A DNA stretch of 64,000 nt from Clostridium sp. CAG:780 (GCA_000434195.1 HF994469.1:1-64000), one strand, 5' to 3'; positions 54,964-63,283 are shown, numbered from the stretch's first letter. Numbers and translations are program-made. The notes: generated by a model not told the origin, from the letters alone.

Positions 54964-54992
54964 TTGACTTTTCTTAAATATCTGTGTATAAT
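54964..54992 (+). promoter_or_regulatory. SigA-type promoter of the short antisense RNA
   Basis: TTGACT (54964-54969), 17-base spacer, TATAAT (54987-54992). No ORF with a ribosome site follows before the hairpin at 55048. Confidence 0.8.
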
Positions 54993-54998
54993 AAATAT

Positions 54999-55088
54999 AG
55001 GAAATGGAGAAACCACAAACGTGGTTATGCCAGATATATTGAGAAAACTCACATCTACCTTGCAAAGTACAGATGTGAGCTTTTTTTA
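54999..55088 (+). ncRNA. Candidate antisense RNA of a type I toxin-antitoxin locus
   Basis: A predicted transcript of about 90 bases from the promoter at 54964 to the T-run after the hairpin at 55048-55079. It begins with a small hairpin (AACCAC, loop AAAC, GTGGTT at 55011-55026). It converges on the 39-residue peptide gene on the other strand and overlaps its 3' end and terminator. AAACCACA (55010-55017) also occurs as a direct repeat in the peptide gene's leader (55244-55251), so the two RNAs can pair at two places. The layout is that of Fst/par-type RNA II. Confidence 0.6.
55048..55079. terminator. Shared bidirectional terminator of the convergent pair
   Basis: A perfect 9-bp stem (55048-55056 with 55071-55079) with a T-run on the plus strand (CTTTTTTT) and TTTTCT on the minus strand. 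Confidence 0.85.
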
Positions 55089-55205
55089 TTTATGTAGTTG
55101 CTTATCAACCCAGTTCTTATACAGAACTGCTGTCAAGGCAACGTTTAATGTTAAAGATAACATAAAGGGTATTATAAAAAATAGTATCACTTTAACCATA
55201 AACAT
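55086..55205 (-). CDS. 39-residue hydrophobic peptide, candidate type I toxin
   Basis: A short minus-strand ORF. The peptide starts MFMVKVILFFIIPFML, has one membrane segment of about 20-25 residues with an internal proline, and ends with a charged tail (YKNWVDKQLHK). A single membrane helix with proline and a polar C-terminus is the shape of Fst/Ldr-type toxins. AGGAAGG lies before the ATG, and a TTGATT/TATATT promoter lies 76 bases further up. The stop codon abuts the shared terminator. I do not recognise the exact family; a small peptide with another role cannot be excluded. Confidence 0.65.
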   Translation of the reverse strand: MFMVKVILFFIIPFMLSLTLNVALTAVLYKNWVDKQLHK

Positions 55206-55280
55206 CACCACCCTTCCTACGAAGATTCGTGAAATTGGTGGCAAAACCACATCTGTTTATTCTCATTGCCTATGGGAACT

Positions 55281-55309
55281 AATATAGCACACAATTAAAA
55301 ATAAATCAA
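55281..55309 (-). promoter_or_regulatory. Promoter of the 39-residue peptide gene
   Basis: Minus strand TTGATT (55309-55304), 17-base spacer, TATATT (55286-55281) with an extended TGC before the -10. The predicted leader is about 70 bases. Confidence 0.7.
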
Positions 55310-55416
55310 TATAAAAGAAACAAATTTTCGTAAAACTTTTTAATTAAATTTCTTGATTTTTATGAAAAAATCTGTTAATTTATATATATAATAAGATTAT
55401 GAAAAGAGGATTTCTG

Positions 55417-56343
55417 ATGAATAATAAAGTAATAAATAAACAAATACCATTAGAAACTATAGTAAAAGTTGCTAATTATTTAGAAAAATACAAAGAAGAA
55501 TATGATAGAAAATTTGAATTAGAACAAAATAAAAATAAGAATATTCCTTATGGAGAAAAGCAATGGGAATATGAAAATGGAAATACGACGATAAATTACA
55601 CAATAGAATTTAAAAATGGGAAGAATATAAAAGAAAGTGATTATAACTGGTTTGCACAAAACTTAAATCAGCCAAGTATAATAAAAAGCATAGCTATAGA
55701 TTTATATGTTAGCTTTTATACAAAAGGTCCAAATAATACTATTAATGATATATATAATAAAATTAATGTTTCATTATATTTTAGAGAATTTGATGTTACT
55801 ATAGATGTAGATACTACAAACCAAGAAAATGAAGCACATAATTTATATTCAGAAGTTATGAATATTTTAGAAGATAATGAAGATAGATATAATAAAACTA
55901 TGAAACATAGAAAAATAAGAACACAATGTTTCACAATATCTGTAGGAATAATTTTGTCTTATATTTTATATGCTATAATAAAATTAAATATCAGCAAGAT
56001 GTCTCCTTTTGTTAATGAATATCTAAATAATAAATACTTTTTGATATTTGGACAGTGGTTTATTGCTATTTTATTAGGAAATATATTTTCATATTGGTAT
56101 ATTCTATCAATATATAGACCACTATTACCAAATACAAAATATACAGGATATAATTATTCTACTGGCAAAGGAAATTATACTGATGATGTTGATGACTATG
56201 TAGAACATTCAGAAGTACATTTTGGAAAATACTGGGATGCAGAAAAGAGAAGAAAAAAGATTGAAAAAATATATAAAGTTACTAGAATGATTTTACTCGT
56301 ACAATTAGTTATTAGTGCTATTTTATTCCTTATATTAAAATAA
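55417..56343 (+). CDS. Membrane protein of unknown function in accessory cluster
   Basis: A 308-residue protein. The first 165 residues are soluble, acidic and rich in Asn/Tyr, with alternating beta-like segments. Three membrane segments follow (about 170-190, 207-229 and 284-302). The cytoplasmic loop between the second and third contains the polar stretch NTKYTGYNYSTGKGNYTDD. I prefer ATG 55417, 6 bases after AAAAGAGGA; ATG 55399 overlaps that site. I recognise no family. It opens a four-gene cluster ending at 58531, with small gaps and the same direction. Confidence 0.75.
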   Translation: MNNKVINKQIPLETIVKVANYLEKYKEEYDRKFELEQNKNKNIPYGEKQWEYENGNTTINYTIEFKNGKNIKESDYNWFAQNLNQPSIIKSIAIDLYVSFYTKGPNNTINDIYNKINVSLYFREFDVTIDVDTTNQENEAHNLYSEVMNILEDNEDRYNKTMKHRKIRTQCFTISVGIILSYILYAIIKLNISKMSPFVNEYLNNKYFLIFGQWFIAILLGNIFSYWYILSIYRPLLPNTKYTGYNYSTGKGNYTDDVDDYVEHSEVHFGKYWDAEKRRKKIEKIYKVTRMILLVQLVISAILFLILK

Positions 56344-56363
56344 CACTATGAAAAGAGGATAAA

Positions 56364-56813
56364 ATGGTTAGTGTAGAATATGCAAATGCTTATAGTGAAG
56401 TTTTAGAGATATTAAAGTTTATTTCTAAAGAAGATTATGAGAAGATTCCTGCAAGTAAGATAGAATTATTTAAGATAAATTCGAATAAAGAATATAAATT
56501 TACATATAATCCTGAAAAGACATTGGATGAACAAAATGTTTCTAAAAGAGCAAAAGCAATAATAGGAATATTATTTAGAGATTACTGGGCAACAGAGGTA
56601 CAAAGAGAGAAAATTATCAGAAAGCAAAAAAATGATAGATTAATATTAGAAGAACAAAAAAAGTTATTATATGATACTGAGAATATATTAAAAAAACAAG
56701 ATATTTGTGGTGAAACAGAAGTAAAAGAAGAAGTTAATGAAATGGTAGTCTATAAAGCAAATTTTATTACAAGAGTTTTTAATAAAATTAAAAAATTTTT
56801 AAAAATAAAATAA
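56364..56813 (+). CDS. Small hypothetical protein in accessory cluster
   Basis: A 149-residue, charged, mostly helical protein. The first half (VEYANAYSEVLEILKFISKE, KIPASKIELFK) recalls short proteins common in island genes of gut Clostridia; the second half is a coiled coil and the end is basic (NKIKKFLKIK), perhaps amphipathic. AAAAGAGGA precedes ATG 56364. It starts 20 bases after the membrane protein. No function is assigned. Confidence 0.75.
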   Translation: MVSVEYANAYSEVLEILKFISKEDYEKIPASKIELFKINSNKEYKFTYNPEKTLDEQNVSKRAKAIIGILFRDYWATEVQREKIIRKQKNDRLILEEQKKLLYDTENILKKQDICGETEVKEEVNEMVVYKANFITRVFNKIKKFLKIK

Positions 56814-56861
56814 TATTTCTTATACTATTAAGAAAAGAAAGAACCAATGAAGGGATTGTTT

Positions 56862-57791
56862 ATGGCTAAAAATGAAATAATCAAAATAAATTCAGAAATG
56901 TTAAATAAAATGCAAGTATTAGGAAGAGGTGCTTGTTCAGTTGTATATAAATATGGAGATAATCAAGTTATTAAAGTATTAAATGAAAGTGGTATGAAAC
57001 TTCATAACGAAGAACAATTTGAACAATTACTAAGAATTAATAATGATATTTGTGTATTCCCACAAAATAAGGTTGAAATTGATGGAAAATTCCAAGGATA
57101 TACAATGGAATTTGTTGATGGACAACAATTACAAGAAAAAATAGGAAAAATCGATTTAGATACATTAATAGGCGCAATAAAAAAAGCAGAACGAGATATA
57201 AGAAATTTGGCACAAGATAAAGTATTCTTTCAAGATTTAAATCAAGGAGGAATAATGTGGGATGAAAAAAGTGATAGAATAAAAATTATAGATACAGACT
57301 TTTTTGAAGTTAATCAAGATTTTGAAGAAGAAGAATGTTTTAATGCAAATATGACATCGTTTAATACAATGTTAGAAATGGAATTGGGAATAATGGCAGG
57401 ACAAGCAAAGGGATTAGCAGAGTATTTACATACCAATCCACAATTTAGTAATGCTTATAGGGAATATATATTAGGCTCATTAATGGGAAAAGAGTCTTCT
57501 GTAGTTGATTTAATTCAAATTGCAAGAGAAGTAATAGAAAATGAATTTGGAGTTATACCACAAAATTTAGCAGAAATGAGAGAATTAGTAGGTGAACAAG
57601 AAATTGAAATATCTGATGTTACAGATACACCTACATTTTTGCCTCCTGATCAACAAGTTGGTACTCCTATTTTAGGAAAGCAAGTATTAGAAGAAATGTC
57701 AGATACACAATTGACCGATGAAACGGAGAATGAAATGGCAAGTCAAGAATTGGAATTACAACAACAAAGTAGTGTAGAACAAGCAAGATGA
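56862..57791 (+). CDS. Protein-kinase-like protein with degenerate catalytic loop
   Basis: A 309-residue protein. The N-terminal 180 residues follow the Ser/Thr kinase order: Gly-rich loop LGRGACSVVYKY, the VIKV lysine, a hinge (YTMEFVDGQQL), a catalytic loop FQDLNQGGIMWD in which the Asp is kept but the metal-binding Asn is replaced by Gly, and IIDTDFF in place of DFG. The rest is helical with a Gln/Glu-rich tail. There is no membrane segment. ATG 56862 is used; AAGGGA lies before it. Whether it is active, or is a small-molecule kinase or pseudokinase, cannot be told. Confidence 0.7.
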   Translation: MAKNEIIKINSEMLNKMQVLGRGACSVVYKYGDNQVIKVLNESGMKLHNEEQFEQLLRINNDICVFPQNKVEIDGKFQGYTMEFVDGQQLQEKIGKIDLDTLIGAIKKAERDIRNLAQDKVFFQDLNQGGIMWDEKSDRIKIIDTDFFEVNQDFEEEECFNANMTSFNTMLEMELGIMAGQAKGLAEYLHTNPQFSNAYREYILGSLMGKESSVVDLIQIAREVIENEFGVIPQNLAEMRELVGEQEIEISDVTDTPTFLPPDQQVGTPILGKQVLEEMSDTQLTDETENEMASQELELQQQSSVEQAR

Positions 57792-57826
57792 CTTTAGAAA
57801 TATCTTAAAAAGGAGAGGATGAGCGA

Positions 57827-58531
57827 ATGAATAAAGAAAATATAAAAAATATTTTAATGTCAATAAGAAATCCGGAAAATGAACATATAGTAAATTATCT
57901 GTTAGGACAAGTGGATATGAAAGACGATAAAAGTATTAGTGAAATTGCAGAAAGTTTAGGAAACGACGAAAATAATATAAGAACTTTTTTATTGAAAAAA
58001 ATTCAAGAAAAACAAGAGCAGACAAATGACGAAAAATATCCAATTAATGATATGTTTACTTATGGGGTGTCAGAACATTGCATTCATTTACATTTGCCGG
58101 GAGATTTGAATAAGAAAATGGCTGAAAATGGAATAGTAAAAACTATATCGATGGTTAATCTAAGACTATTAGATGCCATAAGCAAAATACAAGCTTTAAA
58201 GGATGAAAAGTTTTATAGATTTGAAGGTAAAGATAGTATATATATGATTTCTCCTATAGTAATAAAAAGAGAGATGAGATTTTTAGAAGGATTGGATTTT
58301 AAAACTCAATCATATAGCAAAAAACAATTAGAAGATGAAAAATTTGTTAGAGAAAATCCTGAAGCGGAGCTTGCTGTTCATATCTTTGGAAAAGGTAAAA
58401 ATATTGGTACTGCATCAATAGATTTTGATACAATTAATACAACAGAATGGCAAGAAAAAAGAGATACCGCAATGAAGGAGTTAAGAGAAAAATTAGCAAA
58501 TAGAGAAGATAAAACTGATATAGAGAAATAA
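57827..58531 (+). CDS. Hypothetical protein in accessory cluster
   Basis: A 234-residue soluble protein. Residues 1-70 are helical and look like a winged-helix or scaffold region (SISEIAESLGNDENNIRTFL, a possible helix-turn-helix). The middle has GVSEHCIHLHLPGDLNKKM, two histidines in a beta-like context, and the end is helical and basic. GGAGAGG precedes ATG 57827. It follows the kinase-like gene by 35 bases. I recognise no family. Confidence 0.7.
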   Translation: MNKENIKNILMSIRNPENEHIVNYLLGQVDMKDDKSISEIAESLGNDENNIRTFLLKKIQEKQEQTNDEKYPINDMFTYGVSEHCIHLHLPGDLNKKMAENGIVKTISMVNLRLLDAISKIQALKDEKFYRFEGKDSIYMISPIVIKREMRFLEGLDFKTQSYSKKQLEDEKFVRENPEAELAVHIFGKGKNIGTASIDFDTINTTEWQEKRDTAMKELREKLANREDKTDIEK

Positions 58532-58549
58532 GACTTAAGGGAGGAAATT

Positions 58550-59116
58550 ATGACAGAAAAGGAAAAGATGTTGGTTGGAGAGCTATACAATGCTAACTAT
58601 GATGAAAATTTGATAAATGAAAGAAATCTAGCAAAAGAAAAATGCTTTGAATATAACAATATAAAACCATCAGATACAGAAAAAAGAACTAAAGTGATGA
58701 AAGCAATATTAGGACATACAGGTGAGAAATTTTTAATAGAACAACCATTTATTTGTGACTATGGATATAACATAAAAATAGGTGAAAATTTTTATTCAAA
58801 TCATAATTTAATAATATTAGATGCGAATACGGTAGAATTTGGAAATAATGTATTTATAGCACCAAATTGTGGTTTCTATACAGCAGGACATCCATTGGAC
58901 TATAAAACAAGAAATGAAGGGCTAGAATACGGAAAGCCTATTAAAATTGGAAACAATGTATGGATTGGTGGAAATGTTATTGTACTTCCAGGAGTGACGA
59001 TAGGCGACAATTCTGTTATAGGCGCAGGAAGTGTGGTAAATAAAGATATACCAGCAAATGTGGTAGCAGTTGGAAAACCTTGTAAAGTAATAAAAGAATT
59101 ACAAAATAGTAAATAA
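58550..59116 (+). CDS. Maltose/galactoside O-acetyltransferase family protein
   Basis: An acetyl-CoA-dependent sugar acetyltransferase of the left-handed beta-helix (hexapeptide) type, 188 residues. The N-terminal Mac domain (MLVGELYNANYDENL) and hexapeptide repeats with the loop APNCGFYTAGHPLD, holding the catalytic His, are as in Maa/LacA. GGGAGG precedes the ATG. It lies 18 bases after the hypothetical gene and could be the last gene of that cluster or a separate metabolic gene. Confidence 0.9.
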   Translation: MTEKEKMLVGELYNANYDENLINERNLAKEKCFEYNNIKPSDTEKRTKVMKAILGHTGEKFLIEQPFICDYGYNIKIGENFYSNHNLIILDANTVEFGNNVFIAPNCGFYTAGHPLDYKTRNEGLEYGKPIKIGNNVWIGGNVIVLPGVTIGDNSVIGAGSVVNKDIPANVVAVGKPCKVIKELQNSK

Positions 59117-59163
59117 AACACACGATTAGAGTAAAAAGTCCAGAATAAAAAACGTTAAAGGTA

Positions 59164-59192
59164 TTGAATTATTATGTAAAGTATGATATAAT
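59164..59192 (+). promoter_or_regulatory. SigA-type promoter of cassette 3
   Basis: TTGAAT (59164-59169), 17-base spacer, TATAAT (59187-59192). Confidence 0.75.
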
Positions 59193-59234
59193 AATTCCAG
59201 CAATTCCCAATTTGAAGAAAGGGGAGAAAATTTT

Positions 59235-59576
59235 ATGACTATGGTAGAACGCCTGAATAAGCTTACCTATGGACCTTTGTTGGGCTTGAAGCCTGGCACG
59301 GTGATAGGCATCTTTCGAGACAAACAAGAAAGTGTACGCTTTGCTGGGCGCGAGCCTTGGAACCATCCGGTGAAAAACCGGAATGTGTTCTGGGATTTGA
59401 CCCGGCATAAGAAAATCAAGTATCTGGGTAACTATAGGTCTACTTTGGTCCCCGCTATCTTCTTTGACGCCAGTGCGTTGTATGACGAGGCGTTTAAAAG
59501 AAAGGTACGAGTTGAACTGCTTATGTTGCAGTTCGACCCCGATGAGTTGCAGATTTTTACTTATCAGATTAAGTAA
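59235..59576 (+). CDS. Orphan protein of foreign base composition (cassette 3)
   Basis: A 113-residue basic protein that I do not recognise. GAAAGGGGAG lies 8 bases before ATG 59235. G+C and codon choice (CTG, GGC, CGG, CCG) differ sharply from the acetyltransferase and transporter genes around it. Aromatic and basic residues are common (GREPWNHPVKNRNVFWD) and the end is beta-like; a nucleic-acid-related or phage-derived role is possible but not shown. It shares a terminator with the convergent gene at 59637. Confidence 0.75.
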   Translation: MTMVERLNKLTYGPLLGLKPGTVIGIFRDKQESVRFAGREPWNHPVKNRNVFWDLTRHKKIKYLGNYRSTLVPAIFFDASALYDEAFKRKVRVELLMLQFDPDELQIFTYQIK

Positions 59577-59587
59577 AAGTTAAACGC

Positions 59588-59622
59588 AAAATAGCCACAT
59601 TCGATAAGAATGTGGCTATTTT
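59588..59622. terminator. Bidirectional terminator between cassettes 3 and 4
   Basis: A perfect 15-bp stem (59588-59602 with 59608-59622), 5-base loop, with a run of A on one side and T on the other, so it works in both directions. Confidence 0.9.
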
Positions 59623-59636
59623 GTATGAGGGATTTA

Positions 59637-60287
59637 TTAGCAAAACCAACTGCTTTCTTCAAAACCGCGTTGCTTCAGCGAAACCGGAACTTTGCTGTTG
59701 GAAGAAACGTAAGTATTTCCGTCCAGATAGACAAAAACAGTACAATTCTTTACCGTGGCAAAATGCCCAACTTTAGCAGCTGCTTGGTTGTCAAAACAGT
59801 CTGTGGCTAAAATGGGGTAGAAGGTTATTCCTTCAAAAATGGTTCCCCCAGGAATTACCCGAATGCAATGCTGAAACAATGTATCAGGTAAGCCCTTTAG
59901 TCCAACGATAGAACAGTAGCTTGCACAATCCTCACGGAACTTTGCTTGTTGCGAAGACTTGACGAATTCGCTCAGCGGGGAAAGAACTTTTTTACCTTCT
60001 TCATTCAACTGAAAATCAGGATTAAGAATGAAGTTGTCAGAACGGATAAAACCGTTGTTCCACAACACCTTTAAATACTTAATGGCGTCGGGGAGAAGAT
60101 AAAGTTTGCCACCGGAAGAAAATACAAGAACTCCTTTTCCGGAAAGGTAGGTGCGATCTCGCTCACTGAACCAGATGCCATGAAATTCTTCGCGATAAGC
60201 AAGTTTTTTGCGCTTAACAAGTTCCCTCTCGTTTGAGACAGGAAGAGCTACGCTCTTTAAAAATGTGAGGTCTTTGCTGTCCTTCAT
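59637..60287 (-). CDS. Orphan protein of foreign base composition (cassette 4)
   Basis: A 216-residue protein with no recognised motif, signal peptide or membrane helix. AAAGGAGAG precedes ATG 60287 on the minus strand. It is richer in G+C than its neighbours and uses CTG, GGC and TTC often. The centre holds LYLLPDAIKYLKVLWNNGF, probably helical; the C-terminal half is beta-rich with five scattered cysteines and ends in SSWFC. It is convergent with cassette 3 and monocistronic, with a leader of about 80 bases containing a possible stem (CTAAGTT with AACTTAG). Confidence 0.75.
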   Translation of the reverse strand: MKDSKDLTFLKSVALPVSNERELVKRKKLAYREEFHGIWFSERDRTYLSGKGVLVFSSGGKLYLLPDAIKYLKVLWNNGFIRSDNFILNPDFQLNEEGKKVLSPLSEFVKSSQQAKFREDCASYCSIVGLKGLPDTLFQHCIRVIPGGTIFEGITFYPILATDCFDNQAAAKVGHFATVKNCTVFVYLDGNTYVSSNSKVPVSLKQRGFEESSWFC

Positions 60288-60369
60288 AATTACTCTCCTT
60301 TATTAATATAAAATGATTTGTAATGCCTAAGTTGTCCAACAAGGAGATTAAAAAACTTAGAATACTTAT

Positions 60370-60398
60370 AGTATACCATAAATTTACATAAAATGCAA
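60370..60398 (-). promoter_or_regulatory. SigA-type promoter of cassette 4
   Basis: Minus strand TTGCAT (60398-60393), 17-base spacer, TATACT (60375-60370). Confidence 0.7.
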
Positions 60399-60442
60399 AT
60401 TCAACATAAGTAAAAAGCAACATTTTAAGGATATAATAAAAA

Positions 60443-60478
60443 CATTCTACTATATATTAAGCAGAATGCTTATAAATA
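60443..60478 (-). terminator. Terminator of the cation transporter gene
   Basis: Minus strand 9-bp stem with one G-U pair (60478-60470 with 60451-60443), followed by TTTTTATT. Confidence 0.75.
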
Positions 60479-60482
60479 TAAA

Positions 60483-61340
60483 TTATATAGGGTTAACATG
60501 AATTATTGACAAATATACAGAATCTAAAGAGTTTAATTCCTTTTCTAGTTTGTCAGCGATTTGATGACTATCAAAAGTAGACATATTTCCGTCAACATAT
60601 ATTGAAATGGAAATTAAATATTTGTATCCCACAGGCTTTGAAGTAAGATGGTTAATCTTTTGAATAGAGGGATAGTTCTTAACTATATCCAAAATTTTTT
60701 GCTTGGTTTCGTCGTCCATAGAAGAATCCATTAAAACATCATAACTGTCAATAAAGAGCTTGATTCCAGTAATACAAATTAAAATAGAAATGCCAATACC
60801 AACAATACCGTCAAACCAGTATATTCCAAACATGCTAAGAATAATAGAAATCAATGTAAAAGTTGTAACAATACAATCGTTTCTATGATCTTGTTTTAAG
60901 GCTTTTATAAGTATGCTGTCAGTCCTTTTTGATAAAAATCTGGTATATACAAAAAGTATCAGTTTAATTGTAATTGTGATAATGCAGACGATTATTGCTA
61001 GATTTGGAACAGAAATTTCTTTAGGATTAAACAAAGAAATAACCGAATCATATATTAATTTCAAGGCAATAAAAATCATTGATAAACTAATGAACAAAGA
61101 AAATATGTATTCAGCTTTTCCGTGTCCAAAATTATGAGAGTCGTCGCTAGGAGCTCTTGAAATTTTTCCACCAATATAGCTCATTAAAGAAGCAAAAATG
61201 TCTCCTGCACTATTTGCTGCATCAGCGATTAAAGCTTGGCTTTTACTCAGAAAACCCACAATAAACTTGATAATTAGTAAAAAAATATTTCCAGCAATTC
61301 CAGCAATAGTAGCTTTATGAATATCAGAATATCTCTCCAT
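60483..61340 (-). CDS. Cation diffusion facilitator family transporter
   Basis: A 285-residue metal-proton antiporter with six membrane segments and a C-terminal cytoplasmic domain. LIADAANSAGDIFASL in the second segment and DDSHNFGHGKAEY after it are CDF hallmarks. Metal specificity (Zn, Fe or Mn) cannot be assigned; the second-segment NSAGD pattern resembles Mn exporters. AAGGAGTG precedes ATG 61340. It is a single gene with its own terminator. Confidence 0.93.
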   Translation of the reverse strand: MERYSDIHKATIAGIAGNIFLLIIKFIVGFLSKSQALIADAANSAGDIFASLMSYIGGKISRAPSDDSHNFGHGKAEYIFSLFISLSMIFIALKLIYDSVISLFNPKEISVPNLAIIVCIITITIKLILFVYTRFLSKRTDSILIKALKQDHRNDCIVTTFTLISIILSMFGIYWFDGIVGIGISILICITGIKLFIDSYDVLMDSSMDDETKQKILDIVKNYPSIQKINHLTSKPVGYKYLISISIYVDGNMSTFDSHQIADKLEKELNSLDSVYLSIIHVNPI

Positions 61341-61441
61341 GATAATAACACTCCTTATAATTTAAGTATAATAAGAATGATATCATAAATATGCCTTAAT
61401 ATCTACTATTTTAATAAAATTGAAAAAAATATAAATTTTCT

Positions 61442-61470
61442 TTGACTTTTTGTAATAAATAGCTTAGAAT
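61442..61470 (+). promoter_or_regulatory. SigA-type promoter of ppa
   Basis: TTGACT (61442-61447), 17-base spacer, TAGAAT (61465-61470). Confidence 0.75.
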
Positions 61471-61513
61471 AGAGGAGAATAAGAATTAGATAAAAAGAAA
61501 AGAGGTTTTTTAT

Positions 61514-62053
61514 ATGAATATATGGCATGACATAGCAGAAGATAGAATAAAAAAAGATGATTTTGTAGCGGTTGTTGAAATACCAAAAGGTTGCAAAAAC
61601 AAGTATGAACTTGATAAAAAAACAGGAATGTTAAGACTAGATAGAATTTTATATACAGCGACACATTATCCAGCAAATTATGGATTTATTCCAAGAACAT
61701 ATGCAGGAGATCACGACCCACTAGATGTACTAGTTCTTTGCCAAGAACCAATTTATCCATTAACATTGGTGGAATGTTATCCTGTGGGAGTTCTAAGAAT
61801 GACTGATAGCAATGAAGAAGATGAAAAAATAATAGCAATAGCAAAAAAAGATCCTTTCTTAAATTGCTATAATGACATATCAGAACTTCCAGCACAATTA
61901 TCAGCTGAAATAATGCACTTTTTTGAAGTGTACAAACAATTAGAAGGAAAGAAAACAACAATAGATAAAATGATGGGAAGAAAAGAAGCAGAAGAGGTCA
62001 TACAAGAAACAATAGATAACTATAAAAAGGAATTTGAAAATAAAGAGGGGTAA
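61514..62053 (+). CDS. ppa: Inorganic pyrophosphatase, family I
   Basis: Soluble Mg-dependent pyrophosphatase, 179 residues. The signature DHDPLDVLV with three Asp ligands, the N-terminal VVEIPKGCKNKYELDKKTG and the YPANYGFIPRT motif are intact. AAAGAGG precedes the ATG. Many Clostridia use family II or membrane enzymes, so a family I copy is worth noting but not unusual. The TPR gene starts 3 bases after its stop. Confidence 0.95.
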   Translation: MNIWHDIAEDRIKKDDFVAVVEIPKGCKNKYELDKKTGMLRLDRILYTATHYPANYGFIPRTYAGDHDPLDVLVLCQEPIYPLTLVECYPVGVLRMTDSNEEDEKIIAIAKKDPFLNCYNDISELPAQLSAEIMHFFEVYKQLEGKKTTIDKMMGRKEAEEVIQETIDNYKKEFENKEG

Positions 62054-62056
62054 ACG

Positions 62057-63283
62057 ATGATTGAAAAAATAATATTTAACGTACTTGCCTTCACATTATT
62101 TATTCTGATGTTTATACAATTAATAAGAAAAAATGACACTAGCTATGTGTACCTACTAGTGGCACAATTTATAGGAATAACCATAAACTTCATAGAGTTA
62201 AGTATAGGAAAAAGTTTTGGTTTTGTAGCAAAATTGATAATGTACATGCTGTCAGTAATTTTGCCAGCATTTGTAATGTGGCTTGAATACAAGAAAAAGA
62301 TTGAATTTGCAGAGATTTTTAATTTAGCGATGGCTACAATATATTCAAAAGCAGGAAAAGACGAGGAGGCTAAAAAATATTTAAACAAATTAATCGACAA
62401 ATATCCTAACAGTTACAAAGGTCATATGCTACTGGCACAAATATATGAGAAACAAGAAAAGTATGAATCAGCGCTAGATGAATATGAAAGAGCTTATGAT
62501 ATTAATCCTACAAACAAGAATATTTATTTAAAAATAGGCAAATTATATGGAAACGTAGGAAGAGAAGATGAAGCAATACAAATATTTAATGACTTATTGA
62601 AAAAGAACCCAGAATATTATGAAGCAAGCATGATTTTGGGAGACATACTAAACAAAAAACAAAACTACAAAGAAGCAGTACAAGTTTATATGAATGCACT
62701 AAAATATAGACCGGCAGATTATGAACTATATTACAATTTGGGAATGACATATACATTACTAAATGATTTTTCAAAAGCAAAAGAATGTTATGAAAAGGCT
62801 GCACAGATAAATACTTTATTGTATCATGCAAAATACAGCATTGGACAATTAAATCTACTTTATGGAGATTTGGATGAAGCAGAAAAACAATTCATGGAAT
62901 GTATAGATGCGGAAGAAGTTGAAGCTGGAGCGTATTATTACTTAGCTAGAATCGCAATGGTAAAAGGTGAACTTGATAAAGCAAAAAATTACGCAAATAT
63001 AGCAATAGAAGAAAATGCAGAAATATACAATAAAATACTAGATGAGAATATATTTGCACCGATCGCAAAGCAAGTAAATAAACCTAAAATTACGGTGGAA
63101 ACGAAAAAAAGAGGAAAAAGAAAAACTTTAAGTAAAAAAGAAAAATACATAGATGAACATTTAGACAAGACATGTAAATTAGTAGGGAAATTAAACAACA
63201 ATGACATAGAAATGATAGAAAACATGAGAAAAACAAAAAATCAAGATTTTAGAAATAAAGATGATATTCAAAGGGAATACTAA
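62057..63283 (+). CDS. TPR-repeat membrane protein
   Basis: A 408-residue protein. Three hydrophobic segments at the N-terminus (about 5-22, 30-48 and 54-76) anchor it. A cytoplasmic-type array of about six tetratricopeptide repeats follows (about 88-325; for example YEKQEKYESALDEYERAY). A basic linker (KKRGKRKTLSKKEKY) and a short helical end close it. TPR arrays bind other proteins; the partner is unknown. GAGGGG precedes ATG 62057 and the gene is probably translationally coupled to ppa. Confidence 0.88.
   Translation: MIEKIIFNVLAFTLFILMFIQLIRKNDTSYVYLLVAQFIGITINFIELSIGKSFGFVAKLIMYMLSVILPAFVMWLEYKKKIEFAEIFNLAMATIYSKAGKDEEAKKYLNKLIDKYPNSYKGHMLLAQIYEKQEKYESALDEYERAYDINPTNKNIYLKIGKLYGNVGREDEAIQIFNDLLKKNPEYYEASMILGDILNKKQNYKEAVQVYMNALKYRPADYELYYNLGMTYTLLNDFSKAKECYEKAAQINTLLYHAKYSIGQLNLLYGDLDEAEKQFMECIDAEEVEAGAYYYLARIAMVKGELDKAKNYANIAIEENAEIYNKILDENIFAPIAKQVNKPKITVETKKRGKRKTLSKKEKYIDEHLDKTCKLVGKLNNNDIEMIENMRKTKNQDFRNKDDIQREY

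Noticed and set aside
54886..55287. 133-residue plus-strand ORF across the toxin-antitoxin-like locus
   Set aside because: It runs through a tRNA promoter, a second promoter and a strong terminator and has no ribosome site; the short RNAs explain the region better.
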